Assembly: GCF_024171645.1 (NCBI RefSeq) | Contig: NZ_JALKAC010000012.1 | Location: forward strand, 62,001 to 126,000 | DNA from: Flavobacterium sp. HSC-32F16 | GTDB lineage: Bacteria; Bacteroidota; Bacteroidia; Flavobacteriales; Flavobacteriaceae | Direction: 5' to 3' | DNA length: 64,000 nt | In this document: piece by piece, positions 34,579 to 43,380 of the stretch | How the letters are laid out: each line of letters starts with the position of its first letter | Numbering within the stretch: the stretch's first letter is position 1 | The notes under the pieces: generated by a model | Seen by the model: only the letters and a program-made list of their open reading frames with translations | What the model was told of the DNA's origin: nothing | Database searches by the model: none | Position numbers and translations under genes: made by a program

Positions 34579-35121
34579 ATGAAGAATGAAAAGAGGGACA
34601 TAGATTTATGGAGTCAAATAAAAAAAGGAGATGTTCAGGCTTATCATGAACTATATGATCGCTATATAAATATACTTTTTACGTTTGGAATGCAATACAC
34701 TAATGACGAAACTTTAGTGCAGGACGCCATACATGATATTTTTGTTGATCTTCACCGTTACCGGACAACAATAGCTTCAGATGTTGTGGTGAAATCTTAT
34801 CTTTTTAAATCACTTCGAAATGACATTTTCAAGAAACTAAAATCGCAGACCAAAATTGTACATCTCGATATTGTTTCAGAAGGAACTTATAAAACAGATT
34901 CAGCCGAAGATGAATTAATTGTCAGCGAAACTGCCTTAAATAAAAATGCCAGTTTAGCTTTGGCTTTATCTTCACTTACCCAAAAACAGCGTTACGCACT
35001 TCACCTTCGTTTTAGTGAAGATTTATCTTATGAGGAAATTTCTTCTACTTTAGAAATTAGCCTGGAATCAAGCAGAACCTTGATTTACAGGTCTTTAAAA
35101 GAACTTCGCGCTAAGCTTTAA
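34579..35121 (+). CDS. ECF-type RNA polymerase sigma factor
   Basis: A 180-residue protein from ATG 34579 (the in-frame TTG at 34525 lies before the promoter box and is rejected). Region 2 is AYHELYDRYINILFTFGMQY with LVQDAIHDIFVDLHRYR; region 4 is LSSLTQKQRYALHLRFSEDL with SYEEISSTLEISLESSRTLI. The adjacent FecR-like anti-sigma and STN-containing SusC define a cell-surface signalling set: substrate at the outer-membrane receptor signals through FecR to free this sigma factor, which then drives the susCD operon. Confidence 0.92.
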   Translation: MKNEKRDIDLWSQIKKGDVQAYHELYDRYINILFTFGMQYTNDETLVQDAIHDIFVDLHRYRTTIASDVVVKSYLFKSLRNDIFKKLKSQTKIVHLDIVSEGTYKTDSAEDELIVSETALNKNASLALALSSLTQKQRYALHLRFSEDLSYEEISSTLEISLESSRTLIYRSLKELRAKL

Positions 35122-35209
35122 AAAAACTTTAAAAAAACATTAATTTTCTTGTCTATGTTTTTGTCTTTTGATTCTTATAGTACTATAGAGAATCTAAAAG
35201 AAAAATATT

Positions 35210-36262
35210 TTGTACCCAAATTTCAAAATTTTACCAGAAAAAGATAAAACGAATCTAAAAGCAAGAATCGCAGAAAGCATTGCATTAGAAAAACAGCAGG
35301 CCAGAAGAAAAAGGCTTCGTACAATTTCCTGGAGTGCTGCGGCAGTACTTTGTATAGGCTTGGGAGTTATGGTTGTTCTAAAACAAGAACAAAAAGTAGT
35401 AAGCCCAATCGAAAAATTTGCAAAAAGCAATGAAAAAGAGACTTTTTTCGAAAAAAGCGGGCAAGTTCAATTGGTATTATCCAATCAGGAAGCTGTTAAT
35501 GTCAGCGACAGCACAACGATTGCTTACAACGCATCTGGAAATAAAATTAACGTAAACAGTAAACAAATAGAGCAGAAAAAAACTCTTGAAACACAATACA
35601 ACACAGTTTTAGTTCCTTACGGAAAAAGAGCACAGTTGAGTCTGGCAGATGGAACTCAGGTTTGGCTGAATTCAGGATCAAAGCTGATTTATCCAACAGC
35701 TTTTAGCAGCACATCGAGAGAAGTATATTTAGAAGGAGAAGGCATTTTTGACGTAGCGCATAATGAAGCAAAACCTTTTTATGTAAAAGCAGCAAACCAT
35801 TACAGCGTGCGTGTATTAGGAACCTTGTTTAATGTAAGCTGTTATACCAAAGATGCCAAAGTTTCGACAGCATTGTTAAGAGGAAAAGTGCAGGTTTCTT
35901 ATGCTAAAAAAGGTCTTTTTAGTGCAGATACGCTTCAAACCATTCTAAAACCGGGAATGATTGCCGCTCTGGATAAAAAACGTGAAACTATTAAAACCAC
36001 AACACAAAATGTTGAGTCTTTGTTTTCATGGAGAAAAGGATATTACGAATTCTCTCAGGAAAAACTTCCGTTGGTTTTAGACAAATTAACGCGCTATTAC
36101 AATGTTGATTTTGTAATGAATAAAAAAGCAAGTCCCACAGAAACTTATTCGGGAGCTTTTAAACTTAATGATGATTTAGAAAAAGTGGTAAAAACATTAG
36201 AAGCCACTACAGGTCTCGAATTCGTTTACGATGCCGAAACTAGAAAAATAACTATTAACTAA
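35210..36262 (+). CDS. FecR family anti-sigma factor (TTG start)
   Basis: A 350-residue inner-membrane protein. The cytoplasmic N-terminal about 40 residues are followed by one TM helix (WSAAAVLCIGLGVMVVL), then a periplasmic FecR domain (VPYGKRAQLSLADGTQVWLN, YLEGEGIFDVAHNEAKPFYV, VRVLGTLFNVSCY) and a C-terminal DUF4974-like STN-binding domain (LDKLTRYYNVDFVMNKKASP). The start is TTG at 35210: an in-frame TAA at 35195-35197 and no ATG before the TM leave it as the only good start. FecR holds the ECF sigma factor until the STN domain of the SusC protein signals substrate. Confidence 0.9.
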   Translation: MYPNFKILPEKDKTNLKARIAESIALEKQQARRKRLRTISWSAAAVLCIGLGVMVVLKQEQKVVSPIEKFAKSNEKETFFEKSGQVQLVLSNQEAVNVSDSTTIAYNASGNKINVNSKQIEQKKTLETQYNTVLVPYGKRAQLSLADGTQVWLNSGSKLIYPTAFSSTSREVYLEGEGIFDVAHNEAKPFYVKAANHYSVRVLGTLFNVSCYTKDAKVSTALLRGKVQVSYAKKGLFSADTLQTILKPGMIAALDKKRETIKTTTQNVESLFSWRKGYYEFSQEKLPLVLDKLTRYYNVDFVMNKKASPTETYSGAFKLNDDLEKVVKTLEATTGLEFVYDAETRKITIN

Positions 36263-36424
36263 GTATAAACGACTAAAAATTAGAAATGCCTATGATATAA
36301 AATAAAATTTGAAAATAAAGTAATCTAACCAGACCAAAAAAAAACCAAAAGATGCTCGAACATCTCTTGGCTTATGTAAAATTTTAATTGCGTCTGCAAT
36401 TATTGAAATAACTAAAACAAAATT

Positions 36425-39400
36425 ATGAATAAAAATCATGATATAGGCCTGCTATTGCCTAAAAAAATCATCAACCTTACTTTTATTTTAATTATGAGAG
36501 TATTCATTTTAGTTCTGTATTTAGGATTAACCAGTATTTACGCTAATAGTGCCAAAGCACAAAATGAAATCTCAGTAAAGGTTCAGGGAGCTTCTTTGCA
36601 AACTCTTTTTACAACCATTCAGCAGAAAAGCGATTACGTGTTTTTTTACAACGATGATTTATTGTCTTCTGCAAAAAAAGTAAGTTTAAACCAATACGCT
36701 ACCGTTCCTGAAATCTTAAACACTGCTTTGTCAAATACAGGATTAACCTATACTATTATTGACAAACAAATTGTGATCAAAAAAAGTAAAAAGGTAAAAC
36801 AAGAACAACAACAGGAATTTGAAGTAACAGGAATTGTTACAGATAAAAGCGGTAATCCTTTAGTAGGAGTAAATGTTTTAATAAAAGGAAAACAATCCTG
36901 GGATATTACACGTGAAAAAGGAGATTACAGAATTGCAGTTACAGCTTCAGACTCACTTCGATTTGAATATTTAGGCTACAAAACTAAAACAGTTGGCGTA
37001 AATAATAAAAGAGTAATTAATGTTATCCTGACACCAGATGTTATGGAACTTACAGGCGTGGCAATTGCAGCTTCAAATGGGTATACCGATATTCCTAAAG
37101 AAAGAATAACCGGAGCTTTTGAAGTTATTGGGGCCAAAGAACTAGCCGAAGTTCCAACAGTTGACATTCAGTCAAGACTTGAGGGTAAAATGGCCGGAGT
37201 AAACGTAGATCCAAGAACAGGTTCAATAACCATAAGAGGAACAAACAGCTACAGCGGTGTAGGATCGCCTTTAATTGTAATTGATGGTTTTCCGCAGTCT
37301 GAAAACGATTTTAAATTTAGTAAAAGAGGCGTTTCTGGTTCTTCGATTTTAAGTTACCTTAATCCTGATGATATTGAAAGTATTACCGTTTTAAAAGATG
37401 CTGCAGCAAGTTCTATCTGGGGTTCACGCGCTGCCAACGGAGTAGTGGTTGTAGTGACAAAAAAAGGTAAAAAAGCAGAACCAACAATCAGTTTCAGCAC
37501 CACAACTACAATTGGCGAGAAAATGGATTTAGGAAAACTGCGCGTAATGAACACCGCTCAATATGTTGACTACGAAAAAGATTTAGTTGCCGGCGGATTT
37601 GTGTCAGATGATATCAGCAACTGGCAGGCTAAAAATCCCAGTGCAGCTCAGGAAATCATGTTCAGACAAAACAGAGGCGAAATTTCTATTGCAGAAAGAG
37701 ATCAGTTATTAAACCAATTATCTCAAAATGACAATCTGGGGCAGATCAATAAATATTTGTTAAGAAATTCTGCTACAACACAATACGATTTATCGGTAAG
37801 CGGCGGAAGCGATAAAAGCACATATTACTTGTCTTTAGGATATAATAAAGATCAGGCAGCAATGAGAGGAAATGAATCTCAGTCGTATAATATTACGTTG
37901 AACAATTCTTTTCAGCTAAAAAGCTTTTTAAAATTAAATACAGGATTTAATTACGTTTCATCAAACTATCAGGTAAATAATACAGCAAACGAAGCCTTAT
38001 CAAACGTATCCAGTTTTGCGCTTCGTCCGTATGATATGATTGCAGATGCAAACGGAAAAGGTATTGACCGTTACATTATTTTTAGACCAGAAGTTGCAAA
38101 AGATTTTGAATCACAAGGATATCTGCCTTGGTCTTACAATTATTTAGACGAATTAAATTATTCTAATGTAATAACAAAAGGTTCCAACATTCGATTAAAT
38201 GCCAGCTTAACCGCAACCGTTACCAATTGGTTAAATTTTGAAGCATCAGGAATGTACACTTCAATCGCAAATAAAACCAAATCTTTAAGCGAACTGGACA
38301 GTTATTATGCAAGAAACATGATTAACGAAGCCACATCTGTAGATACAGCAGGGAAATTAGTATACGGTGTTCCGGTTGGTTCATATTTGTACAATACAAT
38401 ATCAGATAATAATTCGCAGAGTATGCGTATTCAAATGAATATCAATAAAAATTTCAATGACAATAACAGTCTGCACTTTTTAGCCGGTTCAGAAATTAGA
38501 GAAGAACGCAGAGAAGGTTCAAGCCAGAGATTTTACGGATATAATATGGATACCAATTCAGGGCAGTCAGTAAATCCAACTGTTTATTATACTACAGTTT
38601 ATGGATGGCAGAATATAATTGGAACTTCTGACAACAGCATCAGTAAATACAGAGACCGTTATTTATCGTATTACGGATTAGGTTCTTATGATTTTAAAAA
38701 CAGATACCATTTATCTTCAAGTATTCGTTTTGACGATTATAACTTACTAGGAGCTTCAAGAAAAAACAGAGCTCTTCCATTATGGTCTGTTGGTACGAAA
38801 TGGGATGTAAACAAAGAATTTTTCTTAAGAAATGTAAGCTGGTTAAACGACTTGGCATTCAGAATTACTTATGGTAAAGCAGGAAGTGCGCCCGGAGGCG
38901 GTTTCGGAAGCCAGAGTGCTGTTATTGGTGTAGGATCAGTTGATTACAACACACAATTGCCAACAGCTTATATTTCAGTTCCGGAAAATCCTCAGATTAA
39001 ATGGGAAACAACATCAACCTTAAACTTTGGTTTAGATTACGCTGTTTTTAATAATCGCTTACGCGGAAATGCCGATTTGTATTATAAAAAGTCAAAAGAT
39101 ATTTTAACCAATCTGCCTTTTAACCCAACAACAGGATGGGGATATCTAAACTACAATACGGGAACACTAGAAGGGCACGGAGTCGATTTAAATATTGCCG
39201 GAACTATTATAAATACCGCTTTTAAATGGAACAGCAGTTTTAATATTTCATACAATACAAACGAAGTTACAGATTCCCGTTTTACAGCTACAACTACAAA
39301 TCAATATTTATCTGGTGTTACTACATTAGGTAAACCTATTGGATATCTGTATGCTTATAAGTGGGCAGGATTAGATGCAAATGGTCAGTCTACGGTTTAT

Positions 39401-39991
39401 AAAAAAGACGGTACGATTGTCGACTCAAATCAAGGAATTGCAACGATTGATAAAGATGATTTAAAATACATGGGAACTACATTTGCTCCCTATTTTGGAG
39501 GGTTTATGAACGACTTCTCATATAAAAATTTCAGACTTGGAGTGCAGATTACCTATTATGCAGGCCACGTATTTAGAAATACAGTATTGCAGAATTATCC
39601 TTCTTACACAGGAGTACAATATGGCGCTGTAGCGAAGGACGAACTTATTGCCAGCCGATGGAGACAAGCCGGAGACGAAGCGACTACAAATGTTCCTGGT
39701 TTAGCTAACATTAGTTACAACAGTTTGAATCGTTATCAAAATGCAGACATCAACGTACTGCCGGCGGATAACGTAAGATTACAGCAGGTTTCATTAAGCT
39801 ATAATGTGCCAAGTCAATGGTTAGAAAAAACTTTTATAAGATCATTGAGTTTCAATTTAGCGGCGAGAAATTTAGGATTATTGTGGGTTAAGAATGACTT
39901 AGGCATCGATCCGCAATACTTATCAAATGGAAATTATAATACACTTGCACCGCAGCGTAATTATACTTTACAGTTTAATTGTAGTTTTTAA
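36425..39991 (+). CDS. SusC/RagA family TonB-linked outer-membrane transporter with STN domain
   Basis: A 1188-residue protein: long signal peptide (MRVFILVLYLGLTSIYANS region), STN/secretin signalling domain (about 45-120, ISVKVQGASLQTLFTTIQQK), CarboxypepD-reg-like domain (FEVTGIVTDKSGNPLVGVNV), plug (DIQSRLEGKMAGVNVDPRTG, SPLIVIDGFP, SITVLKDAAASSIWGSRAAN) and a 22-strand barrel ending in YTLQFNCSF. It imports large ligands, oligosaccharides or peptides, using TonB energy with the SusD lid of the next gene. The STN domain talks to FecR. Followed 18 bp later by susD. Confidence 0.94.
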   Translation: MNKNHDIGLLLPKKIINLTFILIMRVFILVLYLGLTSIYANSAKAQNEISVKVQGASLQTLFTTIQQKSDYVFFYNDDLLSSAKKVSLNQYATVPEILNTALSNTGLTYTIIDKQIVIKKSKKVKQEQQQEFEVTGIVTDKSGNPLVGVNVLIKGKQSWDITREKGDYRIAVTASDSLRFEYLGYKTKTVGVNNKRVINVILTPDVMELTGVAIAASNGYTDIPKERITGAFEVIGAKELAEVPTVDIQSRLEGKMAGVNVDPRTGSITIRGTNSYSGVGSPLIVIDGFPQSENDFKFSKRGVSGSSILSYLNPDDIESITVLKDAAASSIWGSRAANGVVVVVTKKGKKAEPTISFSTTTTIGEKMDLGKLRVMNTAQYVDYEKDLVAGGFVSDDISNWQAKNPSAAQEIMFRQNRGEISIAERDQLLNQLSQNDNLGQINKYLLRNSATTQYDLSVSGGSDKSTYYLSLGYNKDQAAMRGNESQSYNITLNNSFQLKSFLKLNTGFNYVSSNYQVNNTANEALSNVSSFALRPYDMIADANGKGIDRYIIFRPEVAKDFESQGYLPWSYNYLDELNYSNVITKGSNIRLNASLTATVTNWLNFEASGMYTSIANKTKSLSELDSYYARNMINEATSVDTAGKLVYGVPVGSYLYNTISDNNSQSMRIQMNINKNFNDNNSLHFLAGSEIREERREGSSQRFYGYNMDTNSGQSVNPTVYYTTVYGWQNIIGTSDNSISKYRDRYLSYYGLGSYDFKNRYHLSSSIRFDDYNLLGASRKNRALPLWSVGTKWDVNKEFFLRNVSWLNDLAFRITYGKAGSAPGGGFGSQSAVIGVGSVDYNTQLPTAYISVPENPQIKWETTSTLNFGLDYAVFNNRLRGNADLYYKKSKDILTNLPFNPTTGWGYLNYNTGTLEGHGVDLNIAGTIINTAFKWNSSFNISYNTNEVTDSRFTATTTNQYLSGVTTLGKPIGYLYAYKWAGLDANGQSTVYKKDGTIVDSNQGIATIDKDDLKYMGTTFAPYFGGFMNDFSYKNFRLGVQITYYAGHVFRNTVLQNYPSYTGVQYGAVAKDELIASRWRQAGDEATTNVPGLANISYNSLNRYQNADINVLPADNVRLQQVSLSYNVPSQWLEKTFIRSLSFNLAARNLGLLWVKNDLGIDPQYLSNGNYNTLAPQRNYTLQFNCSF

Positions 39992-40009
39992 TTTTAAAAA
40001 ACAGATTTT

Positions 40010-41365
40010 ATGAAATTTCTAAAATTCACACTATATATTTTCCTGCCGGTACTTTTATTAAACTCTTGTAGAGATTATGTTGAAGTAGAACCGGTTGGAA
40101 ACAACAGAATCTTAAAATATACTTCTGACTACAGAGGTTTGGCTAACAATTACACCGATATGACGGCTTCTGGAGGAATTTATCTTTTGGCTAATGCCGA
40201 TGCCGAATTTCCAACAGCCTATCAAAACGGAGTTAGCACAATTTATAGTAACAGTTATACCTGGCAGGACAAAATATACGATCCTTCACAAGGCGATTCA
40301 GACTGGATTGGTTTGTATAAAGCAGTGTATTACAGCAACGTAATTCTAAATGGAGTTATGGGAAGCGAAAAAGGAACAGATGCAGAAAAAAAGGAAATTT
40401 ATGCCGAAGCCTTTGTACACAGAGCTTTCGCTTACCTGCAATTGGTAAATACTTACGGACCGCAGTTTAATCCTGCTTCTGCCAATTCAGAAAAAGCTGT
40501 TCCGTTATTATTAAAACCAGAATTGTTTTCTTCTCTGGAAAGAAGTACAGTAGGGCAGGTGTACGACCAGATTATTTCAGATTTAAAAGATGCATTAGTC
40601 AATGATATCCAAGACACACCTCAGTTTAATGTACTGCCTTCAAAAATAGCAGTTTATGCATTGCTGGCCAGAACTTATTTATATATGGGATCTTATGAGT
40701 TGAGTTTAGAAAATGCAGAAAAAGCACTTGCAATGCAAAACGGTTTAATTGACCTAAACAGTTTTGCAACAGGATTTAGCTATCCCGTTCTAATTCAGAA
40801 TCCAGAAGTTATATTCTCAAAAACATTATTAAACGGTTATGTTGGTATTCCTTTGGCAAATGATTTATTAAGCAGTTTCGAAACCAGCGATTTACGTTAC
40901 AATTATTATACAATGGCAGGAACAAATTTCTTTCCAACTTATACCGGAAGAGGTTTTGGAATACCAAGATACAGCCAGACAACAGGAATCAACGTTGGAG
41001 TATCAGTTCCTGAAATGTATTTAATTGCTGCCGAATGTTATGCCAGATTAGGACAGACCCAAAAAGCAGTAGACAATTTAAATATCGTAAGAGCCAAAAG
41101 ATATAAATCAGGAGAAGCCTATCAGGTTTCGGCTTCAACAAGCAAAGAAGCATTGGATTTAGCTTTAGTAGAAAGACAAAAAGAATTTATAGGAAGAGGA
41201 TTCCGCTGGTTCGATCAAAAAAGATTAAATCTTGATCCTGCTTATCAAAAAACATATACCCGGGTTTTTAAAGGACAAACCTATACTTTGGCGCCAAACA
41301 GCGATGGATATGTATTTCCAATCAATCAAAATTACATCGATTTAAACCCTGAATTAGGGAAATAA
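40010..41365 (+). CDS. SusD/RagB family substrate-binding lipoprotein
   Basis: A 451-residue lipoprotein (signal MKFLKFTLYIFLPVLLLNSC) with the SusD TPR-rich fold: AFVHRAFAYLQLVNTYGPQF, KIAVYALLARTYLYMGSYEL, MYLIAAECYARLGQTQKAVD, RQKEFIGRGFRWFDQKRLN and the C-terminal FPINQNYIDLNPEL. It forms the surface lid of the SusC transporter and helps choose the substrate. Because peptidases rather than glycoside hydrolases follow it, a peptide ligand is the best guess. Confidence 0.93.
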   Translation: MKFLKFTLYIFLPVLLLNSCRDYVEVEPVGNNRILKYTSDYRGLANNYTDMTASGGIYLLANADAEFPTAYQNGVSTIYSNSYTWQDKIYDPSQGDSDWIGLYKAVYYSNVILNGVMGSEKGTDAEKKEIYAEAFVHRAFAYLQLVNTYGPQFNPASANSEKAVPLLLKPELFSSLERSTVGQVYDQIISDLKDALVNDIQDTPQFNVLPSKIAVYALLARTYLYMGSYELSLENAEKALAMQNGLIDLNSFATGFSYPVLIQNPEVIFSKTLLNGYVGIPLANDLLSSFETSDLRYNYYTMAGTNFFPTYTGRGFGIPRYSQTTGINVGVSVPEMYLIAAECYARLGQTQKAVDNLNIVRAKRYKSGEAYQVSASTSKEALDLALVERQKEFIGRGFRWFDQKRLNLDPAYQKTYTRVFKGQTYTLAPNSDGYVFPINQNYIDLNPELGK

Positions 41366-41376
41366 AAAACACTGCA

Positions 41377-43356
41377 ATGTTAAAAAAAATAATAAATATC
41401 AAATTAATGGTATTGGTATTTTGTGCCTTTACCTTACAAGTTACATGTCAGGAAACAAAGCTGAGATTAACCGGAATGGCAGATATTCCCATTCCGGGCG
41501 CAGTTTTAAACATGACCTATGATGCTAAAGGCGGACCACTCGAAAACATAAAAGAAATTAACGGTTATGCCTATGTTTTTAATGATTACAGATGGGAAAT
41601 CGAAGATCTTAAAATGAAAAAAAATGGAGCTGTTTACAGCGCCGATTTTACAGTTCCAAAAAATTGTGCTTTTATGGCCTTCAAATTTTATGGCAATACA
41701 GAAAACGGTATTATTACTGATACTGGTCAAGATAACGGATATCTTTTGGTAGTTTTTAAAGAGCCAAAAGTAAAAATGCCGGGAGCAGATTTGGCTTGGG
41801 CAACCTTTAGAAACAAAGATTTTAACGGTCAGTTTGGGGGTTACTTCAAAGATTTTACAATCAACGGAGATGCTACGGAATATTGGTTAAAGAAAGAAGT
41901 AGCAGATAATGGAAACAGGTTTCCTGAATTTTTTGATACCTATTTTAAAGTTTTGAAAGTACAAAAACCGGAGAAATTCCAAGAATTAGGAAGTCGTTTT
42001 CTGGGAGATTTTACCAAAAATATAAAAGGAATGCCGGAAGAAGTTTATCTTAAAGTTCACAACATTTATTTGTATGAATTAAAAGATAAAGCAAAAGCAG
42101 ATTCTATTGAAAACGTAATTGTAAAACAATTTCCAAAAGGTGCTTTTTTAAGATTCAAAGCGTATCAAAAAATTATGCCGATTTCAGATGCCGCAGAAAG
42201 AAACAAAGTTATCGCTCAGTTTTTAACCGATTTTCCATACACTACAGATGTACCGGATTCTCAAAAATATTTCTATGATAACGTTGTAAAAATGCAGTTT
42301 GGATATTACTTTGACACGAAAGATTATAAAAGTGTTTTAGCCTTAATTCCAAACATGAATTTTGCAAACCTAAACGACGCTTATCATCAAAATATTTCAA
42401 AAGCCTTGTACCTAAAAGTGGTAGATCCTGCCGTTATCGAAACAATGGCAGTGCCAATGATTAAACTCATGCAGGAAAAAGTAAATGATTTATCCTATAT
42501 GCAGGGTATTTACTGGTCACCAAATCAGGCGACAGAAAATGCAAAAACACAGTTGAATAACGAATTGGTCATTCAGATTCGTATGTATGATATGCTGAAA
42601 AAATACAAAGAAGTTTTAGAAACTTTTGAATTACTTCCGTTTCAAAAACGCTGCGAAAAAGCCAGTATCAACGATATTCACGTAAGAGCTTTAGAAGCTT
42701 TAAATAAACCAATTATCGACGTTCTAAAAAATGCGGCAAGAGCCAATACTTTATCAGAAGGATTAACCGCAAAACTAAAAGAAGCCTTTTTAAAAGAAGG
42801 AAAAAAAGAAGCTGATTTTTCGGCTTATTTAGAGCAGTTGAAAAAAGAAAACAACTCTGAAGAAAAAATCACTTTAATGAATCCGGTTCCTGCGCCTGCA
42901 ATTAAAGTTCAGAGTGCCGATGGAAAAACAAAAGATTTAGCATTAAACAACGGAAAAATTATAGTAATTGACTTTTGGGCAACCTGGTGCGGTCCTTGTA
43001 AAAAAGCATTTCCGGCGATGCAGCAATTGGTAAACAATTTTAAAGAAGACAAACAAGTCGAGATTTATTTTATAAGTACTCAGGAAACTAAAGAAGGATA
43101 TAAAAAAGAAGCTTTGGCTTACTTGAAAGAAAAAGGTTTAAAGCTTGACACCTATTTTGATTTAATTAAAAAAGGAGGCGGAACAAACAATGCTTCATTT
43201 TCAAATTATGCAGCGATTTTTAAATCAAGCGGGATTCCTAGAAAAGTAGTAATCAAGAACGGGCAGATCAGATTTACATCCGAAGGATATTCAGGAAATC
43301 CAGGTCAGCTTGTAGACGAACTTACCAACGTTATCAATACTTTAAAGAACGAATAA
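41377..43356 (+). CDS. TlpA-like thioredoxin-fold protein with large N-terminal region
   Basis: A 659-residue exported protein (signal KLMVLVFCAFTLQVTC; a lipoprotein is possible but the lipobox is weak). The N-terminal about 110 residues look like a beta sandwich, residues about 150-480 are helical and TPR-like (EVYLKVHNIYLYELKDKAKA), and the C-terminus from about 505 is a thioredoxin domain with an active WCGPC motif (VIDFWATWCGPCKKAFPAMQ). Such TlpA/ResA proteins reduce disulfides in the periplasm. It lies 11 bp after susD and before two peptidases, so reduction of disulfide-bonded peptides before cleavage is a reasonable guess. Confidence 0.88.
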   Translation: MLKKIINIKLMVLVFCAFTLQVTCQETKLRLTGMADIPIPGAVLNMTYDAKGGPLENIKEINGYAYVFNDYRWEIEDLKMKKNGAVYSADFTVPKNCAFMAFKFYGNTENGIITDTGQDNGYLLVVFKEPKVKMPGADLAWATFRNKDFNGQFGGYFKDFTINGDATEYWLKKEVADNGNRFPEFFDTYFKVLKVQKPEKFQELGSRFLGDFTKNIKGMPEEVYLKVHNIYLYELKDKAKADSIENVIVKQFPKGAFLRFKAYQKIMPISDAAERNKVIAQFLTDFPYTTDVPDSQKYFYDNVVKMQFGYYFDTKDYKSVLALIPNMNFANLNDAYHQNISKALYLKVVDPAVIETMAVPMIKLMQEKVNDLSYMQGIYWSPNQATENAKTQLNNELVIQIRMYDMLKKYKEVLETFELLPFQKRCEKASINDIHVRALEALNKPIIDVLKNAARANTLSEGLTAKLKEAFLKEGKKEADFSAYLEQLKKENNSEEKITLMNPVPAPAIKVQSADGKTKDLALNNGKIIVIDFWATWCGPCKKAFPAMQQLVNNFKEDKQVEIYFISTQETKEGYKKEALAYLKEKGLKLDTYFDLIKKGGGTNNASFSNYAAIFKSSGIPRKVVIKNGQIRFTSEGYSGNPGQLVDELTNVINTLKNE

Positions 43357-43380
43357 TTTCTTTTTGAAAAACCAAAAAAT

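Noticed and set aside
34359-34601. 80-codon minus-strand ORF in the gap before the sigma factor
   Set aside because: Lies in very AT-rich DNA over the sigma factor promoter and start; composition and lack of motifs indicate chance.
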